Shown here: one piece after another, positions 1 through 6,224 of the stretch
Numbering within the stretch: the stretch's first letter is position 1
Layout: every line of letters begins with the position of its first letter
From: Hyphomicrobiales bacterium
GTDB lineage: Bacteria; Pseudomonadota; Alphaproteobacteria; Rhizobiales; Beijerinckiaceae
Assembly: GCA_027489835.1 (NCBI GenBank)
Contig: JAIXZF010000342.1
Location: forward strand, 1-6,304
Length of the DNA stretch: 6,304 bases
Reading direction: 5' to 3'
Position numbers and translations under genes: made by a program
The notes under the pieces: generated by a model
What the model was told of the DNA's origin: nothing
Databases searched by the model: none
The model's input: only the letters and a program-made list of their open reading frames with translations

Positions 1-2496
1 GGGGTCTATCCCTTCGTGGCCGCGCTGCAGGCCCTGGCGGCCGACGTGAGGCAGGTGCTCGGCCCCGGCTGCCGCCTCACCTACGCCGCCGACTGGACCG
101 AGTATGGCGCCCACATCCTAAGCGGCGGGCAGGAAATCCGCTTCCCGCTCGACCCGCTCTGGGCTTCGCCGCACATCGACGCCGTTGGAATCGACTACTA
201 TCCGCCCGTCACGGACTGGCGCGAGGGCGTCGACCATCTCGACGCGGGCACGTGGCGCTCGCCGCATGACGTGGCCTATCTCGCCGCCCGCCAGCGTTCG
301 GGCGAGGGTTTCGACTGGTTCTATTCCGACGACGCGGCGCGGCGCGCCCAGATCCGCAGTCCTATCGAGGATGGGGCCGGCAAGCCCTGGATCCACCGGG
401 TCAAGGATCTGGCGGCCTGGTGGAGCCAGCCGCATCGCGAGCGCGTCGGCGGCATCGAACTGACCTCCGACACGCCCTGGCAGGCGAGCGGCAAGCCGAT
501 CTGGTTGACCGAGATAGGCTGTCCGGCCGTCGATCTCGGCGCCAATGCGCCGCATGTCTTTCCCGATCCGAAATCGTCGGAGGGCTCGCGGCCGCCATTC
601 TCGAGCGGCGCCCGCGACGACCTGATGCAGTTGCGCGCGCTCGAAGCGCAGATCGGCGTCTTCGATCCCCAGTCGCCGCTGTTCGAGGAGGCGGCCAACC
701 CGGCCGGCCTGGGCTCGGCGCGAATGCTTTCGCCCGAGGACATCACGGTCTGGGCCTGGGATGCGCGGCCGTTCCCGGCTTTCCCCATGCTGCGGCAGAT
801 CTGGTCTGACGGACCCAACTGGCAGGCGGGCCACTGGCTCAACGGCAGGCTGGAGGCGGCGCCGCTCGATCGGCTCGTGCCGGCGATCCTCTCGGCCTAT
901 GGCCTGCCGCCTGCCGCGCGGCTCGACATCGACCATCTGGTCGATGGCTACGTCATCGAGCGCCCCATGTCCGCCCGCGAGGCGCTCGAGCCTCTCGCCA
1001 AGCTGTTCGGCCTGGACGCGCGCTTCCGCGAAGGCCGGCTCGTCATCACGGGAGATGCGCCGCGCCCGGTCGCCACGCTCGACCCGGCGACGTTCGTGCC
1101 GATGCCAGACGGCGCGCCTTTCGCTCTTCGCCGCGCGCAGGAAAGCGAGCTGCCGGCCGAGATCAGGCTGGACTTCATCGATGGCGAGTGGGAATACCGC
1201 CGGGCGGCCGTTCGGTCCCGCAGGCTCGGCGGGGCGGCAAGACGGGAGGTTGGATTTGAAGCCTCCATCGTCACCGGCCGGGTCGAGGCGAGCAGGCTGG
1301 CGGCGCTGCGCCTCAGGGAGGCTTGGGCGTCGCGCGAAACCATCGGCTTCGGGCTTGGCCCCGTATGGCTTGGCCTCGAGCCCGGCGACAGGGTCGCCCT
1401 CGGCCTCGACGGCAAGCGCAGGCTGTTCCGCATCACGGAGATCGACGACGGCGACACGCGCCGCGTGAAGGCCGTCTCGGCCGAACCCGCGCCGCTCGTG
1501 CTGCAAAGCCAGCCGGAGCTGGCGACACACACGGTTCCGGCGCCGTCAACAGCCCTGCGCCCTATCGCGGTGGCGCTCGAGCTGCCGCTGGCGCGCGGAT
1601 CGGGAGGCGCCACGCCGCTGCTGTTTCTGGCCGCGGCGGCCACGCCCTGGCCGGGACCGCTGACAGCACTACGGGCACAGCCTGGCGCGGGCTATGCAGT
1701 CGCGGCCAACCTCGGCCGTGCGGCGCTCACGGGCCGCATCCTGCAGACGCTGCCCGCCGCCTTGCCCTGGCGGCTCCACCGATTGGCCTCGGTCGAGGTC
1801 GAGATGGATTCCGGCGGCCTTCAGAGCGTGTCCGAAGCTGCAATGCTCGCGGGGCTCAACCGGTTCGCGGTCCTGGGTCCGGACGGGCTGTGGGAGGTCC
1901 TAGGCGCAGCCGAGGCGGCTTTGATCGGGCCGCGCCGGTACCGCTTGTCCGGCTTCGTCAGGGGGCTGGGCGGGAGCGAGGCCCTGGCGGGCCGCGAGGC
2001 GCCGGCCGGATCGCTGATCGTCGCCATCGACGAGGCGCTGGCGCCGCTGACCGACGATCTCGCGGACCTGGGGCGAACGCTGGCGTTCCGCGTCGTGCCG
2101 CCCGGTGTAGACGCTGCCGATCCATCCGCCTCCAGCGTCGAGGCCGCGGTGAGAGGCCTTGCGCTGCGGCCGCTGGCGCCGGTGCACGCCAGGGCGCGCC
2201 GCGCTATTCTGGGCATCGAGATCGGCTGGATCCGCCGCTCGCGCGTCGATGCCGACAGCTGGGATCTGGCCGATGCGCCGCTCGGCGAAGCCGCCGAAGC
2301 CTACCGCGTGACGATCCGGCGGGCCGGAAGCGTCGTTCGCTCGATGACCGTCTCCGGGCCGTTCGTCATCTACCCGTCCGCCGACGAGTTGGTCGACTTC
2401 GGAGCCGAGCAGGCCGCGATCGATATCGAGATCGCCCAGTTGAGCGAAGCGGTCGGCGCTGGCGAGCCCTGCCGGCGCCTGCTGGCGGTCTCTTGA
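1..2496 (+). CDS. GTA/phage tail hub protein with glycoside-hydrolase-like TIM barrel (orfg15 type), 5'-truncated
   Basis: This is the C-terminal 831 residues of a large tail-tip/baseplate hub protein of gene transfer agents and related siphophages. The frame is open to base 1, so the GTG at 16 is an internal valine rather than the start. RcGTA g15-type proteins are about 1300 residues (from memory), so roughly the first third is missing. Counting from base 1, the early part carries the GTA TIM-barrel signature: DAVGIDYYPPVTDWRE near residues 60-75 and WLTEIGCPAVDLGANAP near 168-184, with E171 in the position of a glycosidase-like acidic residue. Residues of about 290-355 (VPAILSAYGLPPAARLDIDH onward) fit the phage-tail hub domain that follows the barrel. 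The remainder is a beta-rich tail region ending in RRLLAVS. By family, it sits at the tail tip, where it may contact or degrade cell-surface glycans. No frameshift is visible. The next gene begins 26 bases downstream, which suggests co-transcription. Confidence 0.9.
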   Translation, partial: GVYPFVAALQALAADVRQVLGPGCRLTYAADWTEYGAHILSGGQEIRFPLDPLWASPHIDAVGIDYYPPVTDWREGVDHLDAGTWRSPHDVAYLAARQRSGEGFDWFYSDDAARRAQIRSPIEDGAGKPWIHRVKDLAAWWSQPHRERVGGIELTSDTPWQASGKPIWLTEIGCPAVDLGANAPHVFPDPKSSEGSRPPFSSGARDDLMQLRALEAQIGVFDPQSPLFEEAANPAGLGSARMLSPEDITVWAWDARPFPAFPMLRQIWSDGPNWQAGHWLNGRLEAAPLDRLVPAILSAYGLPPAARLDIDHLVDGYVIERPMSAREALEPLAKLFGLDARFREGRLVITGDAPRPVATLDPATFVPMPDGAPFALRRAQESELPAEIRLDFIDGEWEYRRAAVRSRRLGGAARREVGFEASIVTGRVEASRLAALRLREAWASRETIGFGLGPVWLGLEPGDRVALGLDGKRRLFRITEIDDGDTRRVKAVSAEPAPLVLQSQPELATHTVPAPSTALRPIAVALELPLARGSGGATPLLFLAAAATPWPGPLTALRAQPGAGYAVAANLGRAALTGRILQTLPAALPWRLHRLASVEVEMDSGGLQSVSEAAMLAGLNRFAVLGPDGLWEVLGAAEAALIGPRRYRLSGFVRGLGGSEALAGREAPAGSLIVAIDEALAPLTDDLADLGRTLAFRVVPPGVDAADPSASSVEAAVRGLALRPLAPVHARARRAILGIEIGWIRRSRVDADSWDLADAPLGEAAEAYRVTIRRAGSVVRSMTVSGPFVIYPSADELVDFGAEQAAIDIEIAQLSEAVGAGEPCRRLLAVS

Positions 2497-2510
2497 GCAT
2501 CCGTGATCCG

Positions 2511-2516
2511 AAGGAG
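2511..2516 (+). promoter_or_regulatory. Ribosome binding site of the GH108 hydrolase gene
   Basis: AAGGAG lies 6 bases before the ATG at 2523. It fixes the start of the hydrolase inside a much longer open frame that reaches back to 1323 within the tail gene. Confidence 0.8.
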
Positions 2517-2522
2517 CCTCCG

Positions 2523-3296
2523 ATGGCCGCAGACACGTTTCCCGCCGCCCTCGCGCTCGTCCTCGCGCATGAGGGCGGCTATGTCGACCATCCGCTCGAC
2601 CCTGGCGGGGCGACCAACATGGGCATCACGCGCGCCACCTTGGCCGGTTGGCGCGGCAGGCCGGTCGCGAAGGCCGAGGTCATGGCGCTGGGCCGCGCCG
2701 AAGCCGCAGCCATCTACCGCGCCCGCTACTGGAACGCGGTGCAGGCGGACGAGCTTCCCGCCGGGGTCGATCTCGTCGTCTTCGACGCGGCCGTCAATTC
2801 CGGGCCGGCCCGTGCCATGCGCTGGCTCCAGCAAGCGATGGGCCTGCCGCCTGACGGCGTCATGGGCCCCATGACGCTTGATCGCGCCCGCGCCGCCGAC
2901 GCCGCCGACACCATCCGCGCCTTCGGACGCTTGCGGCTCGCCTTCCTAGCCCGGCTGACGACCTGGCGCGCCTTCGGACGAGGCTGGAGCCGCCGCGTCC
3001 GCGAGACCGAAACCGCGGCTCTGGCGCTGGTTGGCCGACCGGCGTCCGGCACCACCCCAACCCGGCCCAAGGAGACCATCCCCATGAACGACACCAAGTC
3101 CCTTCTGACCTCCCGGACCCTCTGGTCGAACCTCGTCGGCCTCTCCGCCCTGCTGCTCTCGATCGTCGGGCTGGATGGCAGCGCTCTCGACCATGAAGGC
3201 CTGTCGCAGGCGATCCCGCAGGCCATCGCGGCAGGGAGCTTCATCGCTTCCACGATCTTCCGCGTGACGGCGACCAAGCGAATCGCGCTGACGTGA
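2523..3296 (+). CDS. GH108 peptidoglycan hydrolase (endolysin-like) fused in frame to a small membrane protein
   Basis: The gene encodes 257 residues. Residues 1-95 match the glycosyl hydrolase 108 fold (lysozyme-like muramidase). They contain LAHEGGY with the family's catalytic glutamate at E17, then DPGGATNMGIT (26-36), RARYW (66-70) and DAAVNSG (88-94). Residues of about 97-170 match the peptidoglycan-binding domain that normally completes these enzymes (WLQQAMGLPPDGVMG; FGRGWSRRV at 151-159). Stand-alone relatives end near residue 175-180. Here the frame instead continues through a Thr/Pro linker (171-187) into a hydrophobic segment that looks like a separate 70-residue protein beginning at M188. 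The start at 2523 is chosen for the strong AAGGAG site and because it immediately precedes the family N-terminus. Position directly behind the GTA tail gene suggests a role in particle release or local wall opening. There is no signal peptide, so export would need a holin-like partner. The fusion could also be an unseparated gene pair read by internal initiation. Confidence 0.88.
   Translation: MAADTFPAALALVLAHEGGYVDHPLDPGGATNMGITRATLAGWRGRPVAKAEVMALGRAEAAAIYRARYWNAVQADELPAGVDLVVFDAAVNSGPARAMRWLQQAMGLPPDGVMGPMTLDRARAADAADTIRAFGRLRLAFLARLTTWRAFGRGWSRRVRETETAALALVGRPASGTTPTRPKETIPMNDTKSLLTSRTLWSNLVGLSALLLSIVGLDGSALDHEGLSQAIPQAIAAGSFIASTIFRVTATKRIALT
3069..3074 (+). promoter_or_regulatory. Internal ribosome binding site for the holin-like segment
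   Basis: AAGGAG lies 9 bases before an in-frame ATG at 3084, inside the linker of the hydrolase gene. The hexamer is the same as the one serving the hydrolase itself. This suggests that the downstream segment can be translated as an independent protein. Confidence 0.6.
3084..3296 (+). CDS. Small membrane protein, holin-like candidate (internal in-frame start)
   Basis: This 70-residue product shares the hydrolase reading frame and stop codon. It starts MNDTKSLLTSRTLWSNLVG. One clear hydrophobic stretch lies at about residues 14-31 (LWSNLVGLSALLLSIVGL). A second, amphipathic to moderately hydrophobic stretch lies at about 44-60 (AIPQAIAAGSFIASTIF), and the tail is basic (TATKRIALT). I recall similar small membrane proteins of unknown function behind GH108 genes in alphaproteobacteria, usually as separate genes. 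Size, membrane segments and linkage to a wall hydrolase lacking a signal peptide fit a holin or accessory lysis protein, but no holin family signature was recognised. Whether it is made alone, only as the C-terminus of the hydrolase, or both cannot be decided from sequence. The internal AAGGAG site favours separate production. Confidence 0.55.
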   Translation: MNDTKSLLTSRTLWSNLVGLSALLLSIVGLDGSALDHEGLSQAIPQAIAAGSFIASTIFRVTATKRIALT

Positions 3297-3324
3297 TCGC
3301 GTCCGGACGGGGCGGCGCCTTGGC

Positions 3325-3358
3325 ATTCATGGACAGTTCAGCCGCCGGCACCTAGCGT
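3325..3358 (+). promoter_or_regulatory. Candidate FeuP-type promoter: 11-bp-spaced TTCA direct repeat plus -10-like element
   Basis: ATTCA (3325-3329) and GTTCA (3336-3340) form a direct repeat with an 11-bp period, one helical turn, as is usual for dimeric OmpR/PhoP-family regulators. After the second half-site there are 12 bases, then TAGCGT (3353-3358), a weak -10-like hexamer. This geometry resembles PhoP-box promoters, in which the box replaces a -35 element. The site lies in the only gap (68 bases) between the GTA-linked module and the signalling operon. The regulator identity (self-regulation by the response regulator encoded at 3705) is inference. Confidence 0.4.
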
Positions 3359-3364
3359 CGATCC

Positions 3365-3676
3365 ATGATGTTTCGCCGGGTGATCCGTGACGTGGCCATG
3401 GGCCTGCCTGTGTCGCTGGCGGCGACGCAGGCCTTCGCCGCCCCGGCCTGCCTCTCGGGCGAGCAGATGCGCGATGCGGTTTTCGCGGGCCATGCCGTCC
3501 CGGCCGCCGCCGCCACCCGGACGGCGCGCGATGCGTCGGCGGGCGATGTGGTCCGCGTGCGTCTTTGCCGCGAGGACGACAGGCTGATCTACCGCGTCAC
3601 GCTCCTGCAGCGCGATGGGCGGGTCGGCCACGTGACGATCGACGGCAGTTCGGGCAGAGTCGCCGAAGTGCGCTGA
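3365..3676 (+). CDS. feuN: Small secreted PepSY-like protein, FeuN-like modulator of the downstream kinase
   Basis: The protein is 103 residues. The N-terminus MMFRRVIRD is basic, a short apolar stretch follows, and AFA-A at 23-26 is a plausible signal peptidase I site, leaving a mature periplasmic protein of about 78 residues. The C-terminal half (about 60-102, VVRVRLCREDDRLIYRVTLL then VTIDGSSGRV) has the beta-rich pattern of PepSY-like domains ending in the typical DxxSGxV turn. C29 and C68 could form a disulfide. It is the first gene of the operon, 28 bases before the response regulator. In Sinorhizobium meliloti, FeuN is a small periplasmic protein at this position that restrains FeuP/FeuQ signalling; the same role here is inferred from position and features, not from alignment. 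There is no Shine-Dalgarno sequence before the ATG at 3365 or the next ATG at 3368, so leaderless translation is possible. The symbol is tentative. Confidence 0.75.
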   Translation: MMFRRVIRDVAMGLPVSLAATQAFAAPACLSGEQMRDAVFAGHAVPAAAATRTARDASAGDVVRVRLCREDDRLIYRVTLLQRDGRVGHVTIDGSSGRVAEVR

Positions 3677-3692
3677 ACCGTCACGATTCTCG

Positions 3693-3697
3693 AAGGA
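3693..3697 (+). promoter_or_regulatory. Ribosome binding site that decides the response regulator start
   Basis: AAGGA is 7 bases before the TTG at 3705 but only 1 base before the alternative TTG at 3699. It therefore supports 3705 as the true start. Confidence 0.7.
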
Positions 3698-3704
3698 TTT
3701 GCCC

Positions 3705-4373
3705 TTGCGCCTGCTCGTTGTCGAAGACGACAAGGACCTCAATCGCCAGATCGTCACCGCCCTCGAACAGGCGGGCTATGCCGTGGATCGGGCCTTCGAC
3801 GGTGAGGATGGAGGGTTTCTTGGCGAATCTGAGCCCTACGATGCCGTCGTGCTCGACCTTGGCCTGCCGATGGTCGACGGCGTCACGGTGCTCCAGCAAT
3901 GGCGCAGGGCGGGCAAGACGATGCCGGTGCTGATCCTCACCGCACGCGACCGCTGGAGCGACAAGGTGGCCGCGTTCGATGCCGGCGCCGATGACTACGT
4001 CGTCAAGCCTTTCCACGTCGAGGAACTGCTGGCTCGCCTCCGGGCGCTGCTTCGCCGCGCCGCGGGCCACGCCACCAGCGAGATCAGCTGCGGGCCTGTG
4101 CGGGTCGACACGCGTGCCAGCCGCGTCCTCGTCAACAATGCGCCGGTCAAGCTCACCTCCCACGAGTATCGGCTGCTCGCATACCTGATGCACCATCAGG
4201 GGAGGGTGGTTTCGCGCGGCGAGCTGGTCGAGCATCTCTACGACCAGGATTTCGACCGCGACTCGAACACGATCGAGGTGTTTGTCGGCCGCTTGCGCAA
4301 AAAGCTCGGCGTCGACGTCATCCAGACCATCCGCGGGCTTGGCTACGTGCTCGCCGCGCCCGGAACCCGCTGA
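3705..4373 (+). CDS. feuP: OmpR/PhoP-family response regulator, FeuP-like
   Basis: The gene encodes 222 residues from a TTG start. The receiver domain (about 1-115) has the acidic pocket E7/D8/D9, the phosphoacceptor D51 in VVLDLGLP, T79 in LILTARD and K101 in YVVKPFH. The OmpR-type winged-helix DNA-binding domain (about 125-220) shows LTSHEYRLLAYLMHH, the recognition region SNTIEVFVGRLRKKLG and the closing IRGLGYVL hairpin. Phosphorylated by the adjacent kinase, it should bind direct repeats and control transcription. The wording around DRWSDKVAAFDAGADDYV and YDQDFDRDSNTIEVF closely recalls rhizobial FeuP. In S. meliloti FeuP activates genes including ndvA (cyclic beta-glucan export, osmoadaptation, symbiosis), and in R. 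leguminosarum feuPQ was first linked to iron uptake. The start at 3705 gives the standard family N-terminus MRLLVVEDD and a well-placed ribosome site. All key residues are intact. Confidence 0.92.
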   Translation: MRLLVVEDDKDLNRQIVTALEQAGYAVDRAFDGEDGGFLGESEPYDAVVLDLGLPMVDGVTVLQQWRRAGKTMPVLILTARDRWSDKVAAFDAGADDYVVKPFHVEELLARLRALLRRAAGHATSEISCGPVRVDTRASRVLVNNAPVKLTSHEYRLLAYLMHHQGRVVSRGELVEHLYDQDFDRDSNTIEVFVGRLRKKLGVDVIQTIRGLGYVLAAPGTR

Positions 4374-4391
4374 CCGTTGGGGATGGGCGCG

Positions 4392-5771
4392 ATGCGGCTG
4401 CCGCAGCGAATCGTGCAGCCCTCGCTGTCGGGACGCCTGATCGGGCTGGCGGCGCTGTGGTCCTTCATCATCCTTCTGGTCGCGGGGCTCATCCTTTTCG
4501 CGCTGCAGCGCCAAGTGACCGAGCGCGGCTTCGACGAGCGTCTGGGCGTGTACGTCAAGGAAATCGTCGCCGACCTCGCCGCGCCGTCGGACAATGACCG
4601 GCAACTCATCGGCGACCTTGGCGAGCCGCGCTTCGACCTGCCGCTGTCCGGCTGGTACTGGCAGGTCACGCGCATCGATCCCGACAAGCCCATGATCAAG
4701 GCGTCGCGCTCGCTCGTCGGCGGACAGTTGCCGCGCCTCGAGGACATGGGGGCGGAGGAAAGCCGGGGCGTGAGAAAGGGCTACATCATCGGCCCTGACG
4801 ACCGCCGTCTACGGCAGTTCGAGCGCCTGATCGACGCCGGGGAGGAAGGCCGCTACATCATCGCGGTGTCCGCGCCCGCCGACGAGATCCTCGACGACAT
4901 CCGCGATTTCAGGACGGCGCTGTCCATCACCTTTGGGCTGCTGTTCCTCGCGCTCGTCTTCTCCACCCTGCTGCAGGTCAGGCTCGGCCTCGCCCCGCTG
5001 GCGCGCCTTCGGCAGTCGGTCGGCGCCGTGCGCGTCGGCAACGCGCAGCGGATCGATGGCGATTATCCACCGGACCTCAGGCCGCTCGCGGGCGAACTCA
5101 ACCAGCTCATCGAGACCAACCGCGAAATCCTCGACAGGGCCCGGACCCATGTCGGCAATCTCGCCCATGCGCTGAAGACGCCGCTGAGCGTCATCGTCAA
5201 TGAGGCCGACGCCAGCCCCGGACCGCTCGCGGTCAAGATCAACGAACAGGCCGTGCTGATGCGCGACCAGGTCAACTACTATCTCGATCGCGCCCGCGCC
5301 GCGGCCCTGTCCGGCGCTCTGGGCGGCGTCACCGAGGTGGAGCCGTCGATCGAGGGCCTCATCCGCACCTTCGACAAGATCTATGCCGCCAAGCACATCG
5401 ACGCGTCCGTCGAGATTGCGGGCGCCCCGCGCTTCCGGGGCGAGCGGCAGGATCTGGAAGAGATGCTCGGCAATCTGCTCGACAATGCCTACAAATGGGC
5501 CGAGGAGCGGGTGAGCGTGGCCGTGGAGCGCTGCGAGCGGGACGGCCGGCCTCTCATCAGCGTGACGGTGCAGGATGACGGCCCCGGCCTGCCGTCCGCA
5601 GCCCGCGCTGAGGTCCTGCACCGGGGCCGGAGGCTCGACGAATCCAAGCCCGGATCCGGGCTGGGGCTTTCGATCGTCACCGACCTCGCCAAGCTGTACG
5701 CCGGCGTGCTCACGCTCGACGAGGCGGAGGGCGGCGGGCTGAAGGCGATCCTGCTGCTGCCGGCGGTTTGA
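4392..5771 (+). CDS. feuQ: PhoQ-type membrane sensor histidine kinase, FeuQ-like
   Basis: The protein is 459 residues from the ATG at 4392. In-frame ATG 4383 and TTG 4377 are alternatives; none has a strong ribosome site, but GGGG at 4379-4382 suits 4392. A first membrane segment (about 16-38) is followed by a periplasmic sensor of about 135 residues containing FDLPLSGWYWQV (81-92). A second membrane segment (about 175-195) and a HAMP-like linker (about 196-250) come next. The H-box NLAHALKTPLSV (256-267) is of the PhoQ kind, with H259 the likely phosphorylated histidine. The ATP-binding domain has an N-box NLLDNAYKWA (361-370), G1 DDGPGL (395-400) and G2 GSGLGLS (421-427), all intact. It should phosphorylate the regulator encoded 18 bases upstream and may be restrained by the PepSY-like protein of the same operon. 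The S. meliloti counterpart responds to low osmolarity; the signal here is unknown. Confidence 0.92.
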   Translation: MRLPQRIVQPSLSGRLIGLAALWSFIILLVAGLILFALQRQVTERGFDERLGVYVKEIVADLAAPSDNDRQLIGDLGEPRFDLPLSGWYWQVTRIDPDKPMIKASRSLVGGQLPRLEDMGAEESRGVRKGYIIGPDDRRLRQFERLIDAGEEGRYIIAVSAPADEILDDIRDFRTALSITFGLLFLALVFSTLLQVRLGLAPLARLRQSVGAVRVGNAQRIDGDYPPDLRPLAGELNQLIETNREILDRARTHVGNLAHALKTPLSVIVNEADASPGPLAVKINEQAVLMRDQVNYYLDRARAAALSGALGGVTEVEPSIEGLIRTFDKIYAAKHIDASVEIAGAPRFRGERQDLEEMLGNLLDNAYKWAEERVSVAVERCERDGRPLISVTVQDDGPGLPSAARAEVLHRGRRLDESKPGSGLGLSIVTDLAKLYAGVLTLDEAEGGGLKAILLLPAV

Positions 5772-5834
5772 AACGCGGCGCGCTTCATGCGAGGCTTTTG
5801 TCAGACGCGCGCCCGGGCGCAGGACGGACTTGAG

Positions 5835-6224
5835 ATGGTTGTGACACGGCTTCCCTTCGTCGCGCTGGCCTGCGCTCTCCTGACGGCCTGCGGCTCGACC
5901 GCGCCGCCGCTGCCGTCGGCTCAAGCGGTCCAAGGACCCCAGCCGATCACTGGGTGGCTCGCGGGGCCGGCCGCGCCCGCACTCGAGCCAGATGATCGGG
6001 ACAAGGCGTTCGCGGCCCAGATTGCGGCGGTCGAGACAGGGCAACGCGCCTCGTGGCGCAGCGTGCGCGGCCATTTCGGCTTCGTAGAGCCGGGAGCCGA
6101 GGCCATGACGGCAGCCGGCGCGTGCCGTACCTTCACACATACCGTCTATCTGGACGGCCGCGCCTTGCGCGGCGCCGGGACCGCCTGCCGCGGGCCTGCC
6201 GGTTCGTGGAGCGTGACCGCTTGA
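5835..6224 (+). CDS. Small lipoprotein, RT0821/Lpp0805 surface-protein-like
   Basis: The protein is 129 residues. A short basic and apolar leader ends in a lipobox LTAC with the lipidated cysteine at C19 (LLTACGS), so the product is probably anchored in the outer membrane. Glycine, not aspartate, follows the cysteine, so there is no inner-membrane retention signal of the classical type. A Pro/Ala-rich spacer (22-52) leads to a C-terminal module, with RASWRSVRGHFGFVEP (71-86), CRTF (97-100), YLDG (105-108), then ACRGPAGSWSV (117-127). This pattern of two cysteines, a dG turn and a terminal G-W-V strand matches what I recall of the RT0821/Lpp0805 surface-protein family, whose function is undefined. 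ATG 5835 is preferred over ATG 5787 because it places the leader at the N-terminus and has AGGACGGA just upstream. It lies 63 bases after the kinase with no convincing terminator between, so it may be co-transcribed. Confidence 0.8.
   Translation: MVVTRLPFVALACALLTACGSTAPPLPSAQAVQGPQPITGWLAGPAAPALEPDDRDKAFAAQIAAVETGQRASWRSVRGHFGFVEPGAEAMTAAGACRTFTHTVYLDGRALRGAGTACRGPAGSWSVTA

Noticed and set aside
118..1530. Long minus-strand open frame (470 codons) opposite the tail gene
   Set aside because: It is an Arg/Pro/Ala-rich shadow produced by GC-rich codon use. It has no recognisable domain and lies wholly opposite a conserved tail protein.
1323..2522. Upstream extension of the hydrolase reading frame
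   Set aside because: The frame is open by composition bias only and overlaps the tail gene. The strong ribosome site and the family N-terminus put the start at 2523.
3300..3309. CGTCCGGACG palindrome just after the hydrolase stop, considered as a terminator
   Set aside because: It has no loop and no following T-run, so it does not form a standard intrinsic terminator.
5787..5834. N-terminal extension of the lipoprotein from the ATG at 5787
   Set aside because: It would place 16 polar residues before the lipoprotein leader and abolish a normal signal sequence. The ATG at 5835 fits better.
4809..6140. Long minus-strand open frame (443 codons) opposite the kinase and lipoprotein
   Set aside because: It spans two real genes and the gap between them in antisense. 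Its composition is low-complexity and Arg/Gly-rich, with no family resemblance.
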